The translations under genes and the position numbers were made by a program. The notes below the pieces were generated by a model that saw only the letters and a program-made list of their open reading frames with translations, was not told the origin of the DNA and searched no databases. Shown here one piece after another: positions 1 through 8,889 of a stretch of 64,000 bases of DNA; position 1 is the first letter of the stretch, and the number at the start of each line of letters is the position of its first letter. This DNA is from Heterotrichella gracilis (taxonomy: Eukaryota > Sar > Xanthophyceae > Tribonematales > Xanthonemataceae), in contig JAULBX010026940.1 in NCBI GenBank assembly GCA_032358255.1, positions 310,001 through 374,000 on the forward strand, read 5' to 3'.

Positions 1-1
1 T

Positions 2-748
2 CCAACACAAGGAACAATGTTACTTTCGGGTATCATGCTAAAAATGGGAACCTTTGGGGTTATTAAATGGTTATTGCCTGTTGTTCCATTAGGATTAGAG
101 AAGTGGGGCGGAACGGCCATCGCACTTTCTGTTACAGGTATTATTTATGCATCCACTATTGCTATCAGCCAAAAAGATTTTAAACGTTTAATTGCTTATT
201 CATCTATTGCACACGTTGGTTTAATTTCTGCCGGAATTTTATCTGCTAACCAACAAGGTATACAAGGTGCTATTATGCAAATGTTAGCACACGGTGTAAA
301 TGTGGTTGGTTTATTTTTTATTGCCGATATTTTATTCCGTCATACCGGAACCCGTGAGATGGATAAACTAGGAGGCATTCGCGGTATGAATGGCAACTTC
401 GCTATTTTATTTTTAATTATTTTATTAGGCTCGGTTGCGTTACCATTAACAAATGGTTTTGTGGGAGAATTTTTATTGATCAATGGTGTTTACCAATACA
501 GTGCCGCAATGGCCGCATTAGCAGGATTAACGGTTATTTTAGGAGCTGTATATATGTTACGCTCTTATCAAAAAATAATGTTGGGCGAGCGTAACGATTC
601 TAATGTAGCATTTGGACCTTTAGCAACAACAGATAAAGTAGTGTTAAGTATTATTTGTGTAGTTGTAGTTGCTTTTGGAGTTTATCCAAAACCATTAAAT
701 GATATTGCTGAAGAAGCTGTTAAAACAATAATGTTAAACTTAAAATAA
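2..748 (+). CDS. nuoM: NADH-quinone oxidoreductase subunit M, C-terminal part (cut by window start)
   Basis: This is the C-terminal half of the NuoM antiporter-like subunit of respiratory complex I, an inner-membrane protein that takes part in proton pumping. The frame is open to the first bases of the window and reads PTQGTMLLSGIMLKMG before the first ATG at 17, so the true start lies upstream. About 248 residues are visible of the roughly 480-500 usual for the family. The conserved segment KRLIAYSSIAHVGL, with its key lysine, is present, followed by several hydrophobic helices and a VGEFLLI segment. nuoN follows after 65 bases, as in standard nuo operons. The family call is firm. Confidence 0.95.
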   Translation, partial: PTQGTMLLSGIMLKMGTFGVIKWLLPVVPLGLEKWGGTAIALSVTGIIYASTIAISQKDFKRLIAYSSIAHVGLISAGILSANQQGIQGAIMQMLAHGVNVVGLFFIADILFRHTGTREMDKLGGIRGMNGNFAILFLIILLGSVALPLTNGFVGEFLLINGVYQYSAAMAALAGLTVILGAVYMLRSYQKIMLGERNDSNVAFGPLATTDKVVLSIICVVVVAFGVYPKPLNDIAEEAVKTIMLNLK

Positions 749-813
749 AATTAATTATTGATTTAGGGTTTTTGAATCTTTAATCCTCAATCTTTAATCT
801 ATAATCAAAAAAT

Positions 814-2205
814 ATGAAAGGACTGTTAATTATAAGTGGACTGGGAATTTTAGCGATGTTGGCTGAGATCTTCAAGTTTAAAAAATTATTGTTTCCAATG
901 GTGTTACTTGGAATTGTTGCGGCTTACGCTTTCAATTTCATGGAATGGAAAACAGGGATGAGCATACCGTATTTTGATAACATGATCGGTTTTGATAAGC
1001 TGGCCATTGCTTTCTCTGGAATTATTATTGCTACTGCCTTCTTCTGGTTTATTTTAGCGAACGATTATTTTGAAGAAGAAACAAATCTTGTAGATCATTT
1101 TGCTTTGGTACTATTTGCTTTGGTTGGTGCTCTAATGTTGACCTCATTTAAGAACATGACCACTTTATTTTTAGGAGTAGAGATCATGAGTATTCCGTTA
1201 TACGTTTTAGCGGCAAGTAAAAAGAAAGACATTAAAAGTAACGAGGCCGGATTTAAATATTTGATCATGGGCTCTTTTGCGAGTGGCTTTTTATTATTTG
1301 GTATTGCGTTAATTTATGGTGCCACCGGAAGTTTTGATCTTATGCAGATCCGTTCATTTATTTCTGAACATGCTGCAGATATGCCTCTGTTCTTTTATGT
1401 GGGCGTTGTATTCATGTTAATTGCCATGTGTTTTAAAGTTTCTGCCGCGCCTTTCCACTTCTGGGCGCCGGATGTTTACCAGGGTTCACCAACATTAATT
1501 ACAGCTTTAATGAGCACGGTTGTAAAAACCGCTGCCTTTGCGGCTTTCATGCGTTTGTTCATGGTGGGTTTTGCCGAGATCAGTTCTGTATGGACAGGAA
1601 TTTTGGCAGGCGTTGTTGCTTTATCATTGATCATCGCCAACTTCTCTGCAGCCATGCAAAATAACGTAAAACGTATCTTAGCTTATTCAAGTATTAGTCA
1701 TGCTGCGTTTATGTTAATGGTAATTTTAGCAAACGTTAGAAGTAATTTATCGGTTAACGCGTTAATTTATTATTCATTGGCTTATTCATTAGGTAGCATT
1801 GCTGCTTTTGGTATTGTTTACAACGTTACTAAAAAAGGAAACGAAAATGTAGATGCCTTTAACGGACTAGCAAAACGCAATCCAAGTTTAGCTTTGTGTA
1901 TGGCTGTTGCTATGTTATCGTTAGCGGGTATTCCAATCACATCCGGTTTCTTTGCAAAATATTTTGTGTTCACCGCAATGATAGGCACACAGTACAAATG
2001 GCTATTGATCATTGCGGTATTAACTTCTGCAGTGGGTGTATATTATTATTTACGCGTAGTAATTGCCATGTACTTTAAAAAACAAGACACGCACGAACCA
2101 ATTACAATTGAACGATCCAACGTCATTGTAATTGTGTTGACCACAGCCGCAACTATTGCCATTGGTATAGTTCCGGGCATAGTGGCCGAGATGTTTGAGT
2201 TTTAA
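814..2205 (+). CDS. nuoN: NADH-quinone oxidoreductase subunit N
   Basis: NuoN is the antiporter-like inner-membrane subunit of complex I that normally ends the nuo operon. The 463-residue protein is almost all transmembrane helices and is near the usual family length. Diagnostic segments include the PFHFWAPDVYQGSPT stretch near residue 220 and the NVKRILAYSSISHAAF stretch near residue 285, which holds the conserved lysine. The ATG at 814 gives a hydrophobic N-terminus directly. It follows nuoM in the same direction, and about 180 bases without a gene come after it, consistent with the end of the operon. Confidence 0.96.
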   Translation: MKGLLIISGLGILAMLAEIFKFKKLLFPMVLLGIVAAYAFNFMEWKTGMSIPYFDNMIGFDKLAIAFSGIIIATAFFWFILANDYFEEETNLVDHFALVLFALVGALMLTSFKNMTTLFLGVEIMSIPLYVLAASKKKDIKSNEAGFKYLIMGSFASGFLLFGIALIYGATGSFDLMQIRSFISEHAADMPLFFYVGVVFMLIAMCFKVSAAPFHFWAPDVYQGSPTLITALMSTVVKTAAFAAFMRLFMVGFAEISSVWTGILAGVVALSLIIANFSAAMQNNVKRILAYSSISHAAFMLMVILANVRSNLSVNALIYYSLAYSLGSIAAFGIVYNVTKKGNENVDAFNGLAKRNPSLALCMAVAMLSLAGIPITSGFFAKYFVFTAMIGTQYKWLLIIAVLTSAVGVYYYLRVVIAMYFKKQDTHEPITIERSNVIVIVLTTAATIAIGIVPGIVAEMFEF

Positions 2206-2338
2206 TTTTCTAACTAATGCCGGTTTATTATTTCTTGTCTTAACGCGATCATTATGGTATTAAAATACCCGATAACTGTCAAAGCACTCAAAAAACACCA
2301 CCACTTATAAAAGTTATTTTACATTTAACACCAAAAAA

Positions 2339-2369
2339 TTTGGATGCTATTTATTTTATTGTAAATTTG
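2339..2369 (+). promoter_or_regulatory. Bacteroidota-type promoter
   Basis: A TTTG box at 2339-2342 is followed, after 19 bases, by TAAATTTG at 2362-2369. This fits the primary sigma consensus of Bacteroidota (TTTG, about 19 bases, TAnnTTTG). The ATG of the following gene is 20 bases further on. It would drive the whole run of secreted-protein genes from 2389 to 8889. Confidence 0.6.
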
Positions 2370-2388
2370 ATTAAACCAAATCTTATTT

Positions 2389-3663
2389 ATGAAAAATATA
2401 TCCCAATTTTTCAATGTAAAATTAAACATTGATAATCGTCTTGTAGTTCTGCTAATTATTTTTTTAGTTAATGGAATAGTAAAAGGACAAACTACATTTA
2501 CCGCTACAGAAGTAATGGTTACTAATAGTATTACTGCCGGTGGCGCCATTAGAGGACAATGTATAACAGCTAACGATACATTAAGAGCTAAAGATGACGT
2601 TGTTGCTGAACAGGATTTAAAAGTTGCTGGTAATATTAATGTAACAGGTAACATTAGCGCCCCGCCGACCTCAACGGCAAATCTAGGTGAGATCAACGCT
2701 TCAAAAAGTATAAGAACACAAGAAGCATTTATTTTTAATAATCCAACCAGCGGAGCTGATATAGGATTAAAAGTTTACAATTCAACAAATTCAATAAATA
2801 CAGGAAAGATCATCAATATAGGTGATCCACAAACATTCCCGCAGGTGCCAATTCCTTGTTCGCTTCCAAATTCTAATCCATGGTTAGTAATGAACGGTGG
2901 AATAATTACTAAAGCAACTAACGGGCTTGTGAATGCGAGTTTATCTATGTACACAGCACCATGGAATGGTTCGGGACATATTGAGGCGGAAGGAGTTGAC
3001 GAATTTGGAGCGATGAATACGAGACTGTTTTTAAATTATTTTTGTGGCCGGGATGTTGATATGTGTGTAAATACAAGTTTGGCTAATGGAGGGGGTAAAG
3101 TTAGGGTTGGTAATTTTTTAAGTGCCGCAAAACATATTGAGATTGCCAGTTCAACTGACCCAGCAAACACTTCACTAGAGTTAAATCCTATTGCGGGTAA
3201 GGGAATTAAATTTAATACATATAATAATGCAATAGAACTAATAAGTACAAATAACTCTAATTTTACAACATCACCTTTCACAGTATTTGGTGATGGAAGA
3301 ACAAGAATAGGCGGGGACCTGCCAACAACTACTGCTTATATGTTAACGGTAAACGGTAGAATTGGAGCGCGTGAAATTAAAGTTAGTCTACAGAATCCAT
3401 GGCCGGATTATGTGTTTCAAAAAGAATTCAAATTACAAAGTTTAGAAAATCTTGAAAAATTCTTAATCAAGAATAAACACTTACCAAACATTCCAAGTGC
3501 AGAAGAATTAAACAAAGAAATATGCGGCTTAGATATTGCTGAAATGCAGGGAAAGCAAATGGAAAAAATAGAAGAGATCTATTTGCATTTAATTGAACTG
3601 AACAAACAGGTAAAAGAATTGCAAAAAGAAAACGAACATCTTAAATCACAGTTAAATAAATAG
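2389..3663 (+). CDS. Secreted protein with Bacteroidota tail-type C-terminal coiled coil
   Basis: The product has 424 residues. An N-terminal hydrophobic stretch near residues 18-33 ends in KGQ, a likely export signal. The middle is rich in Asn, Thr and Ser with short beta-like repeats (for example VAGNINVTGNISA). The last 90 residues hold a segment common in Bacteroidota surface proteins: WPDYVF, then HLPNIPSAEEL, then EMQGKQMEKIEEIYLHLIEL, and a coiled coil ending in Lys/Glu heptads. In known relatives this tail resembles the intramolecular chaperone region of tail-fibre-like proteins, but the catalytic chaperone fold is not certain here. No enzymatic function can be assigned. It is the first gene of the 2.4-8.9 kb run. 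Confidence 0.75.
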   Translation: MKNISQFFNVKLNIDNRLVVLLIIFLVNGIVKGQTTFTATEVMVTNSITAGGAIRGQCITANDTLRAKDDVVAEQDLKVAGNINVTGNISAPPTSTANLGEINASKSIRTQEAFIFNNPTSGADIGLKVYNSTNSINTGKIINIGDPQTFPQVPIPCSLPNSNPWLVMNGGIITKATNGLVNASLSMYTAPWNGSGHIEAEGVDEFGAMNTRLFLNYFCGRDVDMCVNTSLANGGGKVRVGNFLSAAKHIEIASSTDPANTSLELNPIAGKGIKFNTYNNAIELISTNNSNFTTSPFTVFGDGRTRIGGDLPTTTAYMLTVNGRIGAREIKVSLQNPWPDYVFQKEFKLQSLENLEKFLIKNKHLPNIPSAEELNKEICGLDIAEMQGKQMEKIEEIYLHLIELNKQVKELQKENEHLKSQLNK

Positions 3664-3665
3664 AC

Positions 3666-4397
3666 TTGGCTAATTTAAAAAATATTATTTTTATTTTATT
3701 GATTGTTGTTTTTTTTGCTACCTGCAAGAAAGATAAGTCTGAACCCGAACCTGTTCAGCCTTCACCATTAGTTGAAGAAGCTGATTTTACATTACAGGCA
3801 TCAGATGTAAATTATCCCATCGGAACAATTTGGACTTATTCAATATTAACTGAAGTTAGGACAACCTATATAAATAACGCCCTGCCACCTTTTTCTCAAT
3901 TTAGTAATAGTACATATACTGTTAAGGTTATGTATGACTCTTTGCTTGCGAACAATATTACCGGAAAAGTGTTACAGGTCTTTGTTGATGGCGCAAGTAC
4001 AAATGATGTTTTAAAAGAATTACAATACGTAGATCTATCTACCAATATGTGGCATCAAAAACAATTTGGAACTGTAAATAACGCAAGCATAACTCCAAGC
4101 GGCATTACCATAAAATTACCTTTAACAATAACAAGCAACTGGAAGAATCCTTATTATCAAACGTCGAACTCTACAATAGATAGCTGTTTTTCTGTTGGTT
4201 TTGAGAATCTGCAAATTTCACCGGGTTATTTAAAATGTATTAAATGGAAAAATAATAATACAGAGGAACCTCAAAATAGCTATTGGTATAATAAAAGCAA
4301 AGGAAGGACAAAGTTGGAAAGCAAGAAAACTTCTTTTCCAAATCCTAATACACTTGTTATTGAAACAAACATCATAACACTTACGAAATTTAATTAA
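3666..4397 (+). CDS. Putative lipoprotein, unknown function
   Basis: The 243-residue product starts with a short basic and hydrophobic signal and a lipobox ending FFATCKKDK, so the mature protein probably begins at the cysteine near residue 20 and is anchored to a membrane. No ATG exists near the signal, so the start is the TTG at 3666, two bases after the previous stop. The stop codon overlaps the ATG of the next gene by one base, which suggests translational coupling. The rest looks beta-rich with aromatic residues and no recognised motif. It belongs to the same transcription unit as its neighbours. Confidence 0.7.
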   Translation: MANLKNIIFILLIVVFFATCKKDKSEPEPVQPSPLVEEADFTLQASDVNYPIGTIWTYSILTEVRTTYINNALPPFSQFSNSTYTVKVMYDSLLANNITGKVLQVFVDGASTNDVLKELQYVDLSTNMWHQKQFGTVNNASITPSGITIKLPLTITSNWKNPYYQTSNSTIDSCFSVGFENLQISPGYLKCIKWKNNNTEEPQNSYWYNKSKGRTKLESKKTSFPNPNTLVIETNIITLTKFN

Positions 4398-4909
4398 TGA
4401 GAGAATATAAACGTATAGGTATTATAATTTTTTCTTTCGTATTGTTACTAGGGAACTGCAAAAAATATCCGGAGGGAGGATTTTATAAGCAAGGGCCTAA
4501 AACATTTATTACGGACAAGAATGGAGTTTGGAAATTATCTTTATATGAAGTTAATGGAATAGATAGTACTTATTTAATTCAAGGCCCTAATTCAATCACG
4601 AATTTTTATGATAATTTTTTAACCTGTAGTTATTTGAATAAAAAAGAAAATAAGGATTTGTTTTGCTCCTCTCATTATCATTCTTATATCGCTCAATTTT
4701 TAAATAAAAACAGTGAAATTGCTTTCACAAGATTTTACAATGATTCAACTCAATGTGTAAATTCTTCAACAGGTATTGTTTGCCAGCGAAATGTTCTTGT
4801 TCCAGAAAATCAACAAAAAGTAATTTTCAAAATATTAAAATTAAGGGATAAAGAGTGTGTTTTAACAACCAAATTAAATAGTAGTTATAAAATAATTTTA
4901 AAGCGATGA
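4397..4909 (+). CDS. Small putative lipoprotein, intact paralogue of the broken copy at 8381
   Basis: The 170-residue product has a signal peptide with lipobox LLLGNCKKYP, placing the lipidated cysteine near residue 21. The mature part contains GGFYKQGPKTF, WKLSLYEVNGIDSTYLIQ and a C-terminal KILKLRDKECVLTTKLNSSYKI segment cut here for length. The ATG overlaps the previous stop, and its own stop overlaps the ATG of the following T9SS gene (ATGA). The gene at 8381-8889 shares the same blocks in the same order, so this family is duplicated around the large T9SS gene. The function is unknown. Confidence 0.75.
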   Translation: MREYKRIGIIIFSFVLLLGNCKKYPEGGFYKQGPKTFITDKNGVWKLSLYEVNGIDSTYLIQGPNSITNFYDNFLTCSYLNKKENKDLFCSSHYHSYIAQFLNKNSEIAFTRFYNDSTQCVNSSTGIVCQRNVLVPENQQKVIFKILKLRDKECVLTTKLNSSYKIILKR

Positions 4910-7632
4910 CTTGCAAGAATATAATACTTTCAGTTTTATTAATTTCTACTATAGAAATTAATGCTCAAAATGGTATCGATAATGACAAAGCGCATAGACG
5001 ATATTGGTATTATCGTACCCGAATGGTAAATGATTTTATGAAGATCGGAAAAGAACAAGGTGATTGTATTATTATGGCGCAGAGAAATCCGAATGGTAAA
5101 AATAAACCACAAGCAAATATTGGCCCAGACCAAATGGATATTTCCAATCATTATATTATGGCCTTAGCTTTAGAATATAAGCTATTGACTAGGGGCAACC
5201 AAAGCACAGAAGAAACCGTTAAGGAACTTTGGCACATGCTTTATGCAATTAACAGGTTGGATAAAGAATCAAATCAGTTTTGGACAAATAACCCTCCTAC
5301 TACTCAAAATATAAGTGCAAACGGAGCTTTAGATGGATTTCTGATGAGAGAAGATTTACCGCCAAATTATTACGACCTAAACCACAATGAAAAAGACTTT
5401 AATTTTGCATTAAAAGAATACAACTATACTTATAATGCTCAAAACCCTAAAACGGGTTTTAGTGGTACAGAATACATTAATTCTTGTGCTGGTAACCAGT
5501 TCACAAATCCGGTCGCCCCTGCTGGGTCTAAATTTCAAGACTACATTACCAGCCCTAATCCAGTAAAACGTGATGCAATGGGAGTTCCAACTGATAAATT
5601 CCATAGTATGTTGCCCGCCTTATTATTTATTATTAAATACCTTCCTGATAATGTTCATTATACCGAAAATGGAACCCCTTTAGCATTTCAAGATTTAGAA
5701 GTAAGCATAAAACAGGAAGCAAAAAACATTGTAAATCGTATTTATTTATATATGAGAAACGGATTTTATGCATCTAATACATGGGTACTTCAATATCCTG
5801 ATTTCTTCCCGCCACTTAACGCGCATATTTTAGACGTTGGAGCCTTTGCCGATATTTACTCTTGGCCTTTAACACGGATGGCTTGTAATGCTAATCATGG
5901 CTTTCCGTTTAATTTTAGTAATATAAATTGCATTGGGACTGGATACTCTGATCCTACGGAATTAAGCTTAGGACTAGCAAGCTATGTTGCTGGAGCAAGT
6001 CTCGCTGGGTTTACACAGGATAATGCTGTTTTTAAAGCATGGGACCATGTTGGCAGTAATATGCCGAATGGAGTAATACCAATTGCAGCTTCTATGCAAC
6101 CTAACTCTATATATTGGAATATTAAATGGGCGGATCTTGCAAGAATGGTTCTTCATCAAACAGATAAACTAAATATTCCTGAAACAGATTACACAAACGT
6201 AATAAACTCAGCGCCTTGTACGGGCCCATACAACTTTAACAATTGTGACATTGCAAGTTGTGAATTTTCCGCACAAGATTGGCTTGAGAAACCTAAAAGT
6301 AGAAATTCGAACTGTATTAATTGTGGAAGCTTAGTAAACAATCCTTTTAACGGTAATTACCCTGGAGCGGATTATATGTTATTACATAATCTTTATTACG
6401 AATATCAAAATCAATTGGTATTTGATTTTAATTTAGGGAATACTGGAGGGGGAGGAGCCTCAAATGTATTAACAGCGGGCGCAACAGGGGGTATTGGAGC
6501 TAATCTCTATGGTGCTATTTATACTAATTTTTATAATGCAAGTTCATCTGCAGTTAATGCTGTTACTACAACATTTTGCAATGTTGCAAATTCGGTTAGC
6601 AATTTTTTTGGAGGTAATAATCTTTGTACCGGCACAAACATACCAACTATTCCATCCGGAGGACCTGCTCCATATAGCAAGACAATTTATATTCCGTATA
6701 ATTTAATGGATAATTATGATAACTCTGTTTGGCCAAAACAGATATATTCTGGTCCACAATTACCAATAGTTCCTGGTAATGGCCCCACAAGTAATACTAA
6801 CCCAAATAGTCCAAATAATCCCAATAACCCAAATAGTCTTTTTAATCCTAACAATCCGAATGGATTTTACGCCAACCCTTCTAATTATGTTTTTCAGGGC
6901 ATTGTTAGTCCAAATCAGATTAAACAAGCAAAGGTTGGTGTATATCAAAATCTAACTTCAACTGCGCATATTTATGCCACTAATTCACCAGCCGCCTCAT
7001 TTAATACTACTGCTTCTGATGTAAGATACAGGGCCGGAAAAGAAATAACATTACTGCCGGGATTCCAGGTAGATGCAGGCAGTAATTTTTACGCATATGT
7101 TCAAAGGTATTTATGTAACAGCACTACCGATGACTGGCAAATGCGTCAGGCTACACATATTGATTCTGACAGCTCTCACTATGAAACGGATTTTGTTAAT
7201 CAACTACCAATACATTATGTTGAGCATCCAAAATCAGACGCTGATAATAATCCTATAGTATACCAAGAGATGGATCCAACAAATTTTATGACAGAAGAGG
7301 AAGTTAAAAATGCTGTTCAGCAACAATTGATTGAAAAACAATTTGCCGATCAAGGAATTTATAACACGAATAAAAATTTAGATCAACGTTTTTTAATTGC
7401 GCCAAATCCTAACAATGGTATATTTACGGTTTACGTAAACAAAATTGCTGACGATGAAGTATTTTCAATTTCTATTTTGGACATGAAGGGTGCGGAAATT
7501 ATAAAACTATCAGATGTAAATGCGAATTTGGTAGAACAAATAAATTTAACAGACTATAGTAAAGGCATTTATATGGTAAAATTATTCTCTAATAAAGGTT
7601 TTAATGCGCTCAAAAAAATAAGCGTTAATTAA
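4906..7632 (+). CDS. T9SS cargo protein with helical N-terminal domain and sorting domain
   Basis: The 908-residue product begins with a signal peptide ending in INAQ. Residues about 30-520 look helix-rich, with segments such as DISNHYIMALALEYKLLT and ELWHMLYAINRLD, which recall an alpha/alpha-toroid fold, though I do not recognise a named family. A Gly/Ser/Asn linker follows, then an Asn-Pro repeat linker near residues 630-655 (NPNNPNNPNS). Near residue 710 there is a three-coathanger-like strand motif (GKEITLLPGFQVDAGSNFYA). The last ~80 residues are a type A T9SS sorting domain beginning IAPNPNNGIFTV and ending in a KISVN-like tail. It is therefore likely secreted across the outer membrane and surface-attached. 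Its ATG overlaps the preceding stop. Confidence 0.8.
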   Translation: MTCKNIILSVLLISTIEINAQNGIDNDKAHRRYWYYRTRMVNDFMKIGKEQGDCIIMAQRNPNGKNKPQANIGPDQMDISNHYIMALALEYKLLTRGNQSTEETVKELWHMLYAINRLDKESNQFWTNNPPTTQNISANGALDGFLMREDLPPNYYDLNHNEKDFNFALKEYNYTYNAQNPKTGFSGTEYINSCAGNQFTNPVAPAGSKFQDYITSPNPVKRDAMGVPTDKFHSMLPALLFIIKYLPDNVHYTENGTPLAFQDLEVSIKQEAKNIVNRIYLYMRNGFYASNTWVLQYPDFFPPLNAHILDVGAFADIYSWPLTRMACNANHGFPFNFSNINCIGTGYSDPTELSLGLASYVAGASLAGFTQDNAVFKAWDHVGSNMPNGVIPIAASMQPNSIYWNIKWADLARMVLHQTDKLNIPETDYTNVINSAPCTGPYNFNNCDIASCEFSAQDWLEKPKSRNSNCINCGSLVNNPFNGNYPGADYMLLHNLYYEYQNQLVFDFNLGNTGGGGASNVLTAGATGGIGANLYGAIYTNFYNASSSAVNAVTTTFCNVANSVSNFFGGNNLCTGTNIPTIPSGGPAPYSKTIYIPYNLMDNYDNSVWPKQIYSGPQLPIVPGNGPTSNTNPNSPNNPNNPNSLFNPNNPNGFYANPSNYVFQGIVSPNQIKQAKVGVYQNLTSTAHIYATNSPAASFNTTASDVRYRAGKEITLLPGFQVDAGSNFYAYVQRYLCNSTTDDWQMRQATHIDSDSSHYETDFVNQLPIHYVEHPKSDADNNPIVYQEMDPTNFMTEEEVKNAVQQQLIEKQFADQGIYNTNKNLDQRFLIAPNPNNGIFTVYVNKIADDEVFSISILDMKGAEIIKLSDVNANLVEQINLTDYSKGIYMVKLFSNKGFNALKKISVN

Positions 7633-7635
7633 AAA

Positions 7636-8358
7636 ATGAAAAACGTAATTACTCTTTTTTTAATTGTTATTATGTTTTTCACGTTCTGTAAAAAGAAAGA
7701 AACAAAAACTGAGGAGCCTCCTGCAACAAATAGTAATACCGGAACAACAACAACTGGCGGTGGTGACTACGGTGTTTTTTTAAGTGTATACAATACCTTT
7801 GATTTTGGGAACAATTCTTTTTTCAATGACAGCACTGTTCAGGCAAGTTTTTATGATTCACCTCTTTCAACACACACTACTATTACTGCTGGTACGGTGA
7901 GTGTTAATTCAACCACACTTGCTTCGGTTGGCAATAATATCTATTCTAACAACAATCAAATAAACTTAAAAAGCCTTAATTGGCAGGTAAGCGGGAGTGG
8001 AACCATTACTGCAGGAAGCTTTTCATATAGCCCTGTTTATCCATCTTATAACGGTGGCGGTTCTTTACCCGATAGCGTTTCGCAAGCAAGCGGAACTTCT
8101 TTTGCAGTAAATGGCATTGCAAATACAAATAAACCAATTTATGTTACAATTTCGCAAACCAGCAGTCTTACAAAAACTCTTTCTGCAATACCGGCAACAA
8201 TAACGTTAAGTCAGGCTGAGCTAACACAATTCACCTCGGGCTCTTATATTACCATTCGCCTCTCCATGTTTAATTATTCGAACATTACATTTAATTCCCG
8301 CCAATATGCAATAAACGCTAATCGCACATATCAAAAGAGTACGTATTTAAAACCCTAA
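7636..8358 (+). CDS. Putative lipoprotein, Ser/Thr/Gly-rich
   Basis: The 240-residue product has a short signal with lipobox FFTFCKKKE, so it is likely lipid-anchored. A Thr/Gly-rich spacer (NTGTTTTGGGDYG) follows, then a beta-rich region with repeated SxxTIT and YSNITF-type strands. No enzyme motif is visible. It starts three bases after the T9SS gene and is in the same transcription unit. An envelope or surface adaptor role is only a guess from context. Confidence 0.7.
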   Translation: MKNVITLFLIVIMFFTFCKKKETKTEEPPATNSNTGTTTTGGGDYGVFLSVYNTFDFGNNSFFNDSTVQASFYDSPLSTHTTITAGTVSVNSTTLASVGNNIYSNNNQINLKSLNWQVSGSGTITAGSFSYSPVYPSYNGGGSLPDSVSQASGTSFAVNGIANTNKPIYVTISQTSSLTKTLSAIPATITLSQAELTQFTSGSYITIRLSMFNYSNITFNSRQYAINANRTYQKSTYLKP

Positions 8359-8380
8359 ATATTTCTTTTTAAAAAGTAAA

Positions 8381-8889
8381 ATGAAAAACAAAATTTACAT
8401 ATTACTTTTTATTATTGGCCTTTCATATTCAAGCTGTAAAAAATATTCGGATGGCGGCTTTTATAAGCAAGGACTAAAACATTTATAAACTATAAAAAAG
8501 CACAATGGAAGTTATCTCTTTATGAAGTGAATGGAGTTGATAGTACTTATTTAATTCAAACACCCATGATTTCCGGAAACGATTTTTATAGAGATTTTTT
8601 ATATTGCAATTATATTAACAAGAAAGAAAACAATGATTTATACGCCAATAATCATAACTACAATTATTTAATCAAGTTTACAAATAAAAACGCTCAAATT
8701 TCATTCGAAAATGGCGCAATATCACAGTGCCTTAATACATCCACTGGAGTTTCATGTCAACGAAATATTTTTAATCCCGAAGGAACCAACAAAGTAGTGT
8801 TTACGATTTTAAAACTTAAGGACAACGAATGTATTCTTACAACCCAATTAAATAACAGCTATAAAATAACATTAACGAGGAATTATTAA
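8381..8889 (+). pseudogene. Frameshifted paralogue of the 4397 lipoprotein
   Basis: The ATG at 8381 starts MKNKIYILLFIIGLSYSSCK, a signal peptide and lipobox that match the 4397 gene in layout (next residues KYSDGGFYKQG). Just after this block, near 8473, the frame shifts: compared with the sister gene, one base is missing from a Pro codon, and the frame ends at a stop near 8486. The rest continues in another frame, from about 8490 to 8889, with YEVNGVDSTYLIQ and a C-terminal half clearly related to the sister protein. It is either a recent pseudogene or a sequencing error; the conserved remainder suggests it is young. An isolated 120-residue frame beginning at 8527 should not be taken as a gene of its own. 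Confidence 0.75.

Noticed and set aside
2206-2388. Gap between nuoN and the next gene
   Set aside because: Apart from the promoter boxes at 2339-2369 no RNA gene, hairpin or frame stands out.
8527-8889. Separate 120-residue gene
   Set aside because: It is the second half of the frameshifted lipoprotein copy, matching the 4397 gene from the middle onward and lacking any signal of its own.
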